From contig JACZKE010000064.1 in NCBI GenBank assembly GCA_014860225.1, positions 1-48,064 of the forward strand: 48,064 nucleotides of DNA, in the 5' to 3' direction. Every line of letters begins with the position of its first letter. Position 1 is the stretch's first letter. The stretch comes from Desulfuromonadales bacterium (GTDB lineage Bacteria; Desulfobacterota; Desulfuromonadia; Desulfuromonadales; BM103). Below are positions 16,815 through 24,346 of this stretch, one piece after another. Position numbers and translations under genes: made by a program. The notes below the pieces were generated by a model that saw only the letters and a program-made list of their open reading frames with translations, had not been told where the DNA came from and did not search any database.

Positions 16815-17171
16815 TCAGCCGATTTTTTCCTGACGTTCCTGCTCGGTCTTGCACTCAATGCACAAGGTTGTTACCGGCCGTGCCTTTAAGCGTGCTTCGC
16901 CGATCTGATCACCACAATCTTCGCACTCACCGAAGTCACCGGCTTCAATACGATCAAGTGCCTCACGGATCTTGGAAATCAGCTTGCGCTCACGATCACG
17001 GATACGCAACTCGAAATTGCGGTCGGATTCGAGCGACGCCCGGTCGGTTGGATCAGGGAAGTTGGTCTTTTCATCAGTCATTTCCAAGACCGTCTTATCG
17101 GCCTCTCGCAACAACTGATCCATCTGTTCCTGAAGAAGTTTACGAAACTCCTCCAACTTGGCTTTATTCAT
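16815..17171 (-). CDS. dksA: DksA/TraR-family zinc-finger regulator
   Basis: A 118-aa protein with an N-terminal coiled coil (EEFRKLLQEQMDQLLREAD) and a C-terminal C4 zinc finger CEDCGDQIGEARL...TTLCIEC. The acidic segment at the coiled-coil tip (TNFPDPTDRASLE) matches the DksA site that enters the RNA polymerase secondary channel and acts with ppGpp. The ATG has GGAG 7 nt upstream. It sits between a small membrane protein and a histidine kinase on the same strand. Several DksA paralogues are usual in this group, so it may not be the main DksA. Confidence 0.92.
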   Translation of the reverse strand: MNKAKLEEFRKLLQEQMDQLLREADKTVLEMTDEKTNFPDPTDRASLESDRNFELRIRDRERKLISKIREALDRIEAGDFGECEDCGDQIGEARLKARPVTTLCIECKTEQERQEKIG

Positions 17172-17252
17172 AAGGAAACTCCTCTGATTGAACGGGCATA
17201 AATTAAATGAAATTTACCATCAAGTCAACCTAAATGCCACCTAAATGCCAGT

Positions 17253-17774
17253 TCAACCTTTGAACTGGGCTATCAGCACGTAGCACAACGCGATGACAGC
17301 AAACCACACCGTAAAAATGTCCGCGTGCCTGAGAGGCGGTTGCTTCGCCATTGTCCGTGTCTCTTCAGTCACTGTGTCATCGGGAACCACGGCGACCAGG
17401 GATGCCACCAAAGCGGGGAAGTCCGCGTAAGAGTTGGAGATAATCAGAAAATCATCGGGGCCGGCCACAAGTGTCATAAACACCCGGCTGCGCACCTGAA
17501 CCGTCTCCAGGCTGGTGACATCGGCAAAAAGAATCTGCCGCTGACGAAAGGGGCGAAACGCCGTAACTCGATCATGGCCGATGACTATGCGACGAAAAGC
17601 GCTCTCAACAAAAAGCACCGCCAGTGGCACGATCATAACCGCCAGAATAACCGCTTTGGCAACTGGCTGGCCCTGAATGACACAGACAACCAGCAGCGTG
17701 ATCGTCAAGGCAATCAGCAGACCCATCGGCACGACAAAGGCTCGCCGAATAACGAAGGTACGTTCCTGGTTCAC
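17253..17774 (-). CDS. Small membrane protein with PH-like domain, unknown function
   Basis: A 173-aa protein started by GTG with CGGGGGAG 8 nt upstream. The GTG overlaps the moaC stop (GTGA), so translation is coupled. Two membrane helices lie at about residues 13-33 and 40-57, and a third at 152-170. Between them is a stretch of strands with [24 protein letters not shown], which resembles a bacterial PH-like (YdbT-type) domain. I do not recognise a family beyond this. The coupling with moaC is positional; no role in molybdopterin synthesis is implied. Confidence 0.7.
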   Translation of the reverse strand: MNQERTFVIRRAFVVPMGLLIALTITLLVVCVIQGQPVAKAVILAVMIVPLAVLFVESAFRRIVIGHDRVTAFRPFRQRQILFADVTSLETVQVRSRVFMTLVAGPDDFLIISNSYADFPALVASLVAVVPDDTVTEETRTMAKQPPLRHADIFTVWFAVIALCYVLIAQFKG

Positions 17775-18262
17775 CTGGTTGACTCCCCCGGGTTGATGAA
17801 GTGCCCGCTGCGGCCACCTTTTTTTTCTGCCAGACGCACCTTGCCGATCATCATTGTCTTGTCCACAGCTTTACACATGTCATAAATCGTCAACCCTGCA
17901 ACCGTGACCGCAGTCAGCGCTTCCATCTCCACCCCGGTCTGTCCATTGACCTTCACCGTCGCCTCGATCTCCACTCGCGAGTGCTCCGTATCGGGCGAAA
18001 ACTCCACCGTGACGCTACTTATCAGCAGGGGGTGACATAGCGGAATCAGCTCAGATGTCTTCTTGGCAGCCATGATTCCTGCCAGCCTCGCCACAGCGAA
18101 CACATCGCCCTTTTCCACCTGATTATCAAGGATGCGTGCAAGAGTCTCCGGATGCATCGTCACATCGGCGCGCGCCACGGCAACCCTGTGAGTTTTTGCC
18201 TTGTCACCGACATCCACCATGATCGCCTTGCCCTCATCATCAAAATGAGTCAGATCTGTCAT
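17771..18262 (-). CDS. moaC: Cyclic pyranopterin monophosphate synthase MoaC
   Basis: A 163-aa protein with the MoaC signature: [18 protein letters not shown] at the start, [16 protein letters not shown] in the middle, [20 protein letters not shown], and the C-terminal [17 protein letters not shown]. It converts the MoaA product to cyclic pyranopterin monophosphate in molybdenum-cofactor synthesis. The partner moaA lies at 31841-32821 in this window, not in the same operon. ATG 18262 was chosen over the GTG one codon earlier because GAGGA lies 7 nt before the ATG. Confidence 0.96.
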   Translation of the reverse strand: MTDLTHFDDEGKAIMVDVGDKAKTHRVAVARADVTMHPETLARILDNQVEKGDVFAVARLAGIMAAKKTSELIPLCHPLLISSVTVEFSPDTEHSRVEIEATVKVNGQTGVEMEALTAVTVAGLTIYDMCKAVDKTMMIGKVRLAEKKGGRSGHFINPGESTR

Positions 18263-18298
18263 CACCAGTTCCTCGCTCCAGAGACGCGAAGCGCCTCA

Positions 18299-19657
18299 TC
18301 AGTTGAATAAATATTCCAGCGCCTCAGCCGCGCTGCGCACCCCGATCAACTTCATACCTTTGGGCTGATCGAGGTTTTTCAGGTTACCGGCCGGCAGCAG
18401 GCAGCGGTTGAAACCGAGACGGGCCGCTTCATTGACACGCAGCTCGGGACGGGAAACCGCACGGACTTCCCCGGCCAGACCAACTTCACCGAAGAGTACG
18501 GTACGCTCATCAATTGACCGGTTGAGATGGCTGGATGCCAGCGCAGCGACCACGCCAAGGTCCACCGCCGGTTCGGCAAGCCGCACACCGCCGGCGACAT
18601 TGACAAAGATATCCTGTGCCAGTACGGCATAGCCAACCTTCTTTTCCAGTATGGCGACCAGCAGCGAGACGCGGTTGGAATCGATTCCCATGGCGGTGCG
18701 GCGAGGATTGCCATAGGCCGCGCCGGAAACCAGAGCCTGAAGCTCTACCAGGATCGGCCGGGAACCTTCCATCGCCGGGACAACGACGCTGCCTGCGGCA
18801 TCTTCCGGACGCTCGGCCAGAAACAGCTCCGATGGGTTCGGCACCTCACTCAGACCGGCGTCTTTCATCTCGAAGACACCGATCTCGTTGGTCGAACCAA
18901 AGCGGTTCTTGACCGCACGCAAAATCCGGTAGGGATGTCCGGCATCGCCTTCGAAATAGAGCACGGTGTCCACCATGTGCTCGAGCATGCGCGGTCCGGC
19001 AATCGAGCCGTCTTTGGTGACATGCCCGACGATAAAAGTCGGTACATCCTCGCCCTTGGCAAGATGCATGAGGCGGGCAGCGCACTCGCGCACCTGACTG
19101 ACACTGCCCGGCGCCGACTCCAGCGACGCGGTAAAAACGGTCTGGATCGAATCAACCACCAGAAAAGCCGGTTTCAGTTCCCTGACCCGCTCGAGAACCC
19201 CTTCCAGGGAGGTCTCAGCCAGCAGGTAAAGATCTTCCGCGACTACATCGAGACGCCCGGCACGCAGTTTGACCTGCCGGGTCGATTCTTCGGCGGTGAC
19301 ATACAGGACCGGACCGGCCTTGGTCCAGCCTCCGGCGGCCTGCAGCAGCAGGGTCGACTTGCCGATGCCCGGATCGCCGCCGATCAGGGTGAAGGAACCG
19401 GGCACCACGCCGCCGCCGAGCACCCGATCGAATTCGGCAATATCGCAATGCAGACGATCCTCGTCGGTCGCCGAAACCTCGGATAACCGCACTGGGCTGG
19501 ACTCGGAACGCAGGGGAACTGTACGTCCGCCCTTTTTCGCCACAGTCACGGTTTCTTCGACCAGAGAATTCCACTGACCGCAATCAGGGCATTTCCCCAT
19601 CCACTTGGGGCTCTGCAAGCCGCACTGCTGACAACTGTAGATCGTCTTTTGTTTCAA
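18299..19657 (-). CDS. radA: DNA repair protein RadA (Sms)
   Basis: A 452-aa protein with all RadA parts in order: an N-terminal C4 zinc finger (CQQCGLQSPKWMGKCPDC), a RecA-like ATPase with Walker A GDPGIGKS, the RadA-specific KNRFG motif, and a C-terminal Lon-like domain (VNVAGGVRLAEPAVDLGVVAAL). It drives branch migration in recombination repair. The start is TTG, preceded by GAGG at 6 nt. No in-frame ATG nearby gives a better N-terminus. It is the first gene of the minus-strand group radA-moaC-membrane protein-dksA-kinase, with 36 bp to moaC. Confidence 0.97.
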   Translation of the reverse strand: MKQKTIYSCQQCGLQSPKWMGKCPDCGQWNSLVEETVTVAKKGGRTVPLRSESSPVRLSEVSATDEDRLHCDIAEFDRVLGGGVVPGSFTLIGGDPGIGKSTLLLQAAGGWTKAGPVLYVTAEESTRQVKLRAGRLDVVAEDLYLLAETSLEGVLERVRELKPAFLVVDSIQTVFTASLESAPGSVSQVRECAARLMHLAKGEDVPTFIVGHVTKDGSIAGPRMLEHMVDTVLYFEGDAGHPYRILRAVKNRFGSTNEIGVFEMKDAGLSEVPNPSELFLAERPEDAAGSVVVPAMEGSRPILVELQALVSGAAYGNPRRTAMGIDSNRVSLLVAILEKKVGYAVLAQDIFVNVAGGVRLAEPAVDLGVVAALASSHLNRSIDERTVLFGEVGLAGEVRAVSRPELRVNEAARLGFNRCLLPAGNLKNLDQPKGMKLIGVRSAAEALEYLFN

Positions 19658-19818
19658 GAGGAACCTCGCGCGAAAGAAACAGGTTGGTCATTCTAGGCTC
19701 AGCGGTAAAGAGTGTCAACGATCGTTGTCGACTTGCCGCTAACCGTTGACCAGCCATACAACTGCTTCCAATGAACATGTAACCACAAATTGACCGTTTA
19801 TCTCTTCTAACTCGTGTC

Positions 19819-19845
19819 CATCCGGAAACTCCGGACGAAAACTAA
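19819..19845 (+). repeat. R2 family, short derivative (copy 3)
   Basis: CATCCGGAAACTCCGGACGA followed by AAACTAA joins the first 17 bases of R2 directly to its last bases, as if the interior had been deleted between two TCCGGA sites. An 11-bp direct repeat CTAACTCGTGT flanks it (19807-19817 and 19842-19852). Confidence 0.75.
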
Positions 19846-19852
19846 CTCGTGT

Positions 19853-20101
19853 TCAGGGCGTTTCGAGCCAAAACCCGGTACGGCTCATTCTCCTTTTGTT
19901 CACTCGCCTTGTTGACAAAACCCTCAAGGCGCCTTACTTTTGTTCTCTGGATTCGTGGCCATGATCAGTGGTTTAAGCCCAAGATATCATATCGACACAG
20001 ACTTTATGCTCTTCCAGAGGATAAATGGTGCAATGGAATACAATACCTTTCGCAAAAGCCCGACCACGCAGTCAACATGAGGACAGGAGCAGGCATGCGC
20101 C
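19853..20101. other. Leader region of the histidine-kinase operon
   Basis: No gene was recognised. A half copy of the REP-like setting GGCGCCTTACTTTTG is near 19929. The only ribosome-site candidates for the kinase gene are AGGAG (about 14 nt before its ATG) and CAGG (closer). No convincing -35/-10 pair was found by eye. Confidence 0.4.
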
Positions 20102-22132
20102 ATGCAGAATAAAAAGATCAGAAGAAAGGTTCTGGTTCCCCTGACCCTCACCTTCATTATTCTCATCGCCGCCTTTCTATACACCAGTTATCGCATCCGC
20201 ACGCAGGATTATGCCGCCCGTCTGACAAGCCGCTATGAGCGAGTGCAGAGTATCCTACAGAGTCTTGTCGCCACCCATACAAGCTCCATGAATTCCATCG
20301 TCGCCTTCATCACCGATCAGCAGCGCTTTCAAAACGCCATGCTGAATCTTGATCGCGAACAGTTGCTGCAGCACGGTTCACTTCTGCTTGATCGCCTGTA
20401 TCTTCAACAGCAGATCACCCATTTCTACTTCCATGATCGCAACGGACACAATTTTCTGAGGGTATACCAACCTGAAAACATCTCGGAAGCCCCCCATCGC
20501 TTCACCATGCAGCGCGCCATGGCCGAAGACCATCCAGTTGCAGGCCTGGAACTGGGAGGAAACGGGACCTTTACCCTGCGACTGGTCTACCCTTGGCACG
20601 TTGGCCAGGAATTAATCGGCTATATCGAACTCGGCCAGGAAATTGATCCCATCCTGCGAGAACTCAAGAACGCTACTGACATCGATTTTCTGGTCACCAT
20701 CGACAAGGAATTCCTCGTACGAAACTCATGGGAAGAAGGCATGCGCATGCTCGGCCGCAGCGCCAACTGGAATATTCTGAACGATAAAGTGCTCATCGAC
20801 CAGACTGTGACCATACCGGAGGATAGCGCGGCGATAATCTTGTCAGACGACGCCATCTCACAAGAGCAGGGCTCACTGATAAAAATTGAGGGACGAACCT
20901 TTAGAGGCCGATCCTTCCCTCTACAGGATGCAGCGCAACGCACCGTTGGCGACTTCGTCCTGTTGCATGACATCACCGAAGATGTTATTGCCTTTCGCAC
21001 TTTCATTACTCAGGTTGTTGCTTTCAGTCTGCTCTTAAGCACCTGCTTGTTCGCCTTTGCCTATCGAATTCTCGGTCGCGTCGACAAACAGCTCGCCGAT
21101 TCGCAAGACCGCCTGCAACAGGAGCTGGAGAACCAGGCGAAGACCAACGAAAAGCTTGAAATTGAGGTAACCGAGCGACGGCGTGCCGAGGACGAACTGA
21201 CCCGTTTGAACGAACATCTTGAGCGGCGCGTCACGGAAAGAACCAGAGAACTGCATACACTCAATCTGGAAATCGAGACGGGACGAATGGCCTTGGAGGA
21301 AGCTTACAAAAATCTGCAGGCGCAGCAGGCCACCATCCTGCAGCAGGGCAAGATGGCATGCATCGGTCAACTCGCTGCCGGCGTCGCCCATGACATCAAC
21401 AACCCCATAGGCTTTGTCGCGGGGAATCTCGAAGTGCTTGAAGATTTTTGGAAAAAGGTTGTTGGGTTTGTTGAAATCCAGAGCGACGCATTGCAAAAGA
21501 ACGTAGCCGGTGACAATCTGGTCCAGGTGACCGAGGCCCGCAAAAAGTTAAAAATCAACTATATTTTTGAGGAGCTTCCGGCTGTTATGGCAGAATGCTT
21601 CGAGGGAACAGACAGGGTCAACCGCATCGTTCTCAACCTGAAGGGTTTTTCGCGCATCGATGAAACGGAGGCCCGTTTAGCAGATATCCATGAATGCCTG
21701 GAAAGTACTATCGGCATCGTCAGGAACGAACTGCGCTACAAGGCCGATCTCAAAAAGCACTACGGTCAACTGCCGCAACTGTTCTGCCATCCACAGCAGC
21801 TCAACCAGGTTTTCATGAATCTACTGCTCAATGCAGCCCAGGCGATCGAACGCTGGGGGGAGATTTCCATCAAGACCTGGGCGGACGAGAACAATATCTA
21901 TGTTGCCATTGGGGATACCGGAGGAGGCATCTCTCCGGAAAACCTTACACGCATATTCGAACCTTTTTTCACGACCAAAGACACCGGCGTCGGCACCGGC
22001 CTGGGGTTGAGCATTGTCTATGACATCATCAAGAAGCACCGGGGAGAAATCCGTGTCGCCAGCGAAGTTAACCAGGGAACAGCATTCACCATCCGCCTTC
22101 CCCTTTATGGTCTGGAATCCACTAATGCCTGA
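20102..22132 (+). CDS. Periplasmic-sensing histidine kinase (Cache-like sensor)
   Basis: A 676-aa protein with membrane helices at about residues 10-27 and 298-322. They bound a roughly 270-residue periplasmic sensor of the Cache type (FYFHDRNGHNFLRVYQPENI, then GYIELGQEIDPILRELK). A long coiled coil follows (about 328-415). The phosphoacceptor is His430 in AAGVAHDINNPIGFV; HATPase boxes are DTGGGISPENL and GTGLGLSIVYDI. The DxN variant after the His is common in kinases linked to CheY-like proteins. The gene overlaps the next receiver gene by 8 bp and begins a three-gene operon. The cytochrome gene at 24347 is a likely target of this pathway. The ligand is unknown. Confidence 0.93.
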   Translation: MQNKKIRRKVLVPLTLTFIILIAAFLYTSYRIRTQDYAARLTSRYERVQSILQSLVATHTSSMNSIVAFITDQQRFQNAMLNLDREQLLQHGSLLLDRLYLQQQITHFYFHDRNGHNFLRVYQPENISEAPHRFTMQRAMAEDHPVAGLELGGNGTFTLRLVYPWHVGQELIGYIELGQEIDPILRELKNATDIDFLVTIDKEFLVRNSWEEGMRMLGRSANWNILNDKVLIDQTVTIPEDSAAIILSDDAISQEQGSLIKIEGRTFRGRSFPLQDAAQRTVGDFVLLHDITEDVIAFRTFITQVVAFSLLLSTCLFAFAYRILGRVDKQLADSQDRLQQELENQAKTNEKLEIEVTERRRAEDELTRLNEHLERRVTERTRELHTLNLEIETGRMALEEAYKNLQAQQATILQQGKMACIGQLAAGVAHDINNPIGFVAGNLEVLEDFWKKVVGFVEIQSDALQKNVAGDNLVQVTEARKKLKINYIFEELPAVMAECFEGTDRVNRIVLNLKGFSRIDETEARLADIHECLESTIGIVRNELRYKADLKKHYGQLPQLFCHPQQLNQVFMNLLLNAAQAIERWGEISIKTWADENNIYVAIGDTGGGISPENLTRIFEPFFTTKDTGVGTGLGLSIVYDIIKKHRGEIRVASEVNQGTAFTIRLPLYGLESTNA

Positions 22133-22538
22133 AATAATCCGCCTTTTGTGCGTGGATGACGAAATCAACATTCTCAATGTCATCAGGCGACAACTCCTCG
22201 ACGAGAACATAGAAATTCACTGCGCCCTGACGGTGTCAAAAGGACTGCAGTTCCTTCAGGAGCACCGGCCCATGCAGGTCATTGTGTCAGACTATCGCAT
22301 GCCGGGCATGAACGGCATGGAATTTCTAAAACAGGCGGAGTTGATCTGCCCTGAGGCCGTCTTCATCATTCTCAGTGGGTTTGCCGACATCCCGATAGTG
22401 AAGCAGTCTCTGGAAAACAAACATCTTTTTCGCATTCTGCGCAAACCCTGGCGGGCAGAGGAGTTGCGCAAGGTGATCGGCGATGCGGTGCGGTCCAGCC
22501 GACAGACAAGCTCTACATCACATGGAGCAATTCTTTGA
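22125..22538 (+). CDS. Single-domain response regulator
   Basis: A 137-aa receiver protein. The start ATG (MPEIIRLLCVDDE) overlaps the kinase gene end and has GGAA 8 nt upstream. Receiver landmarks are the acidic pair DD in CVDDEINIL, the phosphoacceptor Asp in VIVSDYRMPGMNG, the Ser in ILSGFAD and the Lys in ILRKPWR. There is no output domain. It may act as a phosphorelay intermediate between the kinase and the next regulator, or diffuse to another target; position alone favours the former. Confidence 0.92.
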   Translation: MPEIIRLLCVDDEINILNVIRRQLLDENIEIHCALTVSKGLQFLQEHRPMQVIVSDYRMPGMNGMEFLKQAELICPEAVFIILSGFADIPIVKQSLENKHLFRILRKPWRAEELRKVIGDAVRSSRQTSSTSHGAIL

Positions 22539-22558
22539 GCAGTCGAGGTGAAGCCAGC

Positions 22559-23917
22559 ATGCATGCCCCCAAAATGCATATTCTATATGTAGATGACGAG
22601 GCGGCCTATTGCCGGCTGTTTCGCCGTGCAATGATCGATGATGAGCGGTTTCACATCACCACCGCAGAAAGTGGCGAGGAAGCCCTGCGCCTGCTACAGC
22701 AAACCGTAGCCGACATCGTCTTTACCGATTTACTCATGCCGCACATGGACGGGATGGAACTGCTGAGGCAGATTCAGCAGCGCCATCCAGACACCTTTGT
22801 GCTGATCTTGACGGGAGTCGATTCCACAGCAGAAGCGGTCAAAGCCATAAAGACCGGCGCCTATGACTATATCCTCAAGCCGCTGGATATGGAGATGATC
22901 CGCCGGCAACTCGACAAAATCATCCAGCACAAGCAGTTGCTGAGAGAAACTTCGCTGACTCCGGATAAAGAGTTTCGTTTTGCAAACCTGGTCGGCAGAG
23001 ACCAGGCCATGTTTGAAATTTTCGAGAAAATCCGTCAGGTGGCACAAACCGATGCCACAGTCCTCATATGTGGCGAAAGCGGCACCGGCAAAGAACTCAT
23101 CGCCGAGGCCATTCATGTCCGCAGCGCCCGCAAGCCAAAACCCTTTATCCGGGTTAACTGCGCCGCCCTGACTGAAACTCTGATCAACAGTGCGCTCTTT
23201 GGTCACGAAAAAGGGGCCTTTACCGGAGCGGCGGCCCGAAAACCTGGCTATTTCGAGGCGGCTTCGGGAGGAACTATCTTTCTTGACGAGATCGGCGACA
23301 TCCCCATACAGACCCAGGTCGCTCTGCTGCGCGTTCTTGAACTGGGCAACTTTCAGCGCGTCGGCGGCACCGAAACCATCCAGGTTGATACCCGCATCAT
23401 CTGTGCCACCAACAAGGATTTACCTGCCGCCATTAAAGACAAAACCTTCCGCGAGGATCTCTATTACCGCATCAACGTCATATCTCTCACTGCGCCGCCG
23501 CTACGCAGCCGCAAATCAGATATTCCTCTGCTGGCGAACTTCTTTCTCGACAGATATCGACATAAATCAGGGAAAAATATTGCCGGACTCGCCAAAACAA
23601 CGTTATCAGTGCTCTGCGAATATCACTGGCCCGGCAATGTGCGCGAGTTGGCCAACACCCTGGAGCATGCCGTGATTTTTTGCCATGAACGCAAAATTCT
23701 GCCTGAGCACTTACCCGCAAGCATCCGTGCTGCCACAAACGCAGACTTTACCCTCACTCTCCATAACAGCTCCCTGGTGGCTGCAGAAGCAGCCCTCATT
23801 CGTACCGTTCTGGAACAGAAAGACTGGCACTTGACTCATGCCGCCGAGGCCCTCGGCATTGCACGTGGCACCCTCTATAGCAAAATGGAAAAACTCGGTA
23901 TTCACAAGCCCTCCTGA
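22559..23917 (+). CDS. NtrC-family sigma-54-dependent response regulator
   Basis: The ATG giving MHAPKMHILYVDDE was chosen because GAGGTG lies 8 nt upstream; a TTG eight codons earlier is less likely. The 452-aa product has a receiver domain (Asp in VFTDLLMPHMDG), a sigma-54 AAA domain (Walker A GESGTGKE, the sigma-54 contact loop GAFTGA, Walker B GGTIFLDEIGDI, then HWPGNVREL) and a Fis-type helix-turn-helix (LTHAAEALGIARGTLYSKME). It activates sigma-54 promoters from upstream sites. A sigma-54 promoter with three repeated motifs upstream lies directly downstream of this gene, before a decaheme cytochrome. Confidence 0.95.
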   Translation: MHAPKMHILYVDDEAAYCRLFRRAMIDDERFHITTAESGEEALRLLQQTVADIVFTDLLMPHMDGMELLRQIQQRHPDTFVLILTGVDSTAEAVKAIKTGAYDYILKPLDMEMIRRQLDKIIQHKQLLRETSLTPDKEFRFANLVGRDQAMFEIFEKIRQVAQTDATVLICGESGTGKELIAEAIHVRSARKPKPFIRVNCAALTETLINSALFGHEKGAFTGAAARKPGYFEAASGGTIFLDEIGDIPIQTQVALLRVLELGNFQRVGGTETIQVDTRIICATNKDLPAAIKDKTFREDLYYRINVISLTAPPLRSRKSDIPLLANFFLDRYRHKSGKNIAGLAKTTLSVLCEYHWPGNVRELANTLEHAVIFCHERKILPEHLPASIRAATNADFTLTLHNSSLVAAEAALIRTVLEQKDWHLTHAAEALGIARGTLYSKMEKLGIHKPS

Positions 23918-23933
23918 AGCTGACCAAGCTGAC

Positions 23934-23953
23934 CGCCGGATATTGAACAAATT
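23934..23953. promoter_or_regulatory. Motif copy A, candidate activator site
   Basis: CGCCGGATATTGAACAAATT, starting 17 bp after the regulator stop codon. It shares CGCCGG and TTGAACAA with copies B and C. TTGAACAA contains a TTG-AA-CAA dyad. Confidence 0.6.
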
Positions 23954-24088
23954 CCACCTCGCAAAAAAATACATTCCAAAATCGCCTCATTAGCCGTTGA
24001 ACCCCTGTAAGAAGAGGGAAAAACGATATTCACACAACATGGCAGCGCCCCCTTCTGCTTTGAACTGACCTGTCAAGCGGCCTCTGTA

Positions 24089-24106
24089 CGCCGGTATTTG
24101 AACAAA
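24089..24106. promoter_or_regulatory. Motif copy B, candidate activator site
   Basis: CGCCGGTATTTGAACAAA, with the same ends as copies A and C and one base shift in the AT part. It lies 84 bp before copy C, close to eight helical turns. Confidence 0.6.
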
Positions 24107-24172
24107 CAACGTGCAGCTTTCTGCCACGATTGCTGCGGTGACTGCGTATTTCCTGAAAAGCTATCCTGCGCA

Positions 24173-24192
24173 CGCCGGATATTGAACAATTT
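24173..24192. promoter_or_regulatory. Motif copy C, candidate activator site
   Basis: CGCCGGATATTGAACAATTT, about 58 bp upstream of the -24 box of the sigma-54 promoter. It matches copy A at 18 of the first 18 bases. Confidence 0.62.
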
Positions 24193-24250
24193 AATGTTTC
24201 ATCTGACATCGTTACTCTTTAACACATTGAGTTTACATCATTTTTTCCAT

Positions 24251-24266
24251 TGGCCCAGGAATTGCG
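24251..24266 (+). promoter_or_regulatory. Sigma-54 (RpoN) promoter of the decaheme cytochrome gene
   Basis: TGGCCC-N5-TTGCG fits the -24/-12 consensus TGGCAC-N5-TTGCA, with the essential GG and GC present at the right spacing. Transcription would start near 24277, 70 nt before the ATG. It lies directly downstream of an RpoN-dependent activator gene, which supports the call. Confidence 0.82.
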
Positions 24267-24346
24267 TTATGGTTACTAGTTTTGGCACAGAGGTTCCAAA
24301 CACTGGATTGCAGTATTTTATTTAACTCGAAGAAGGAGAAGAAGAC

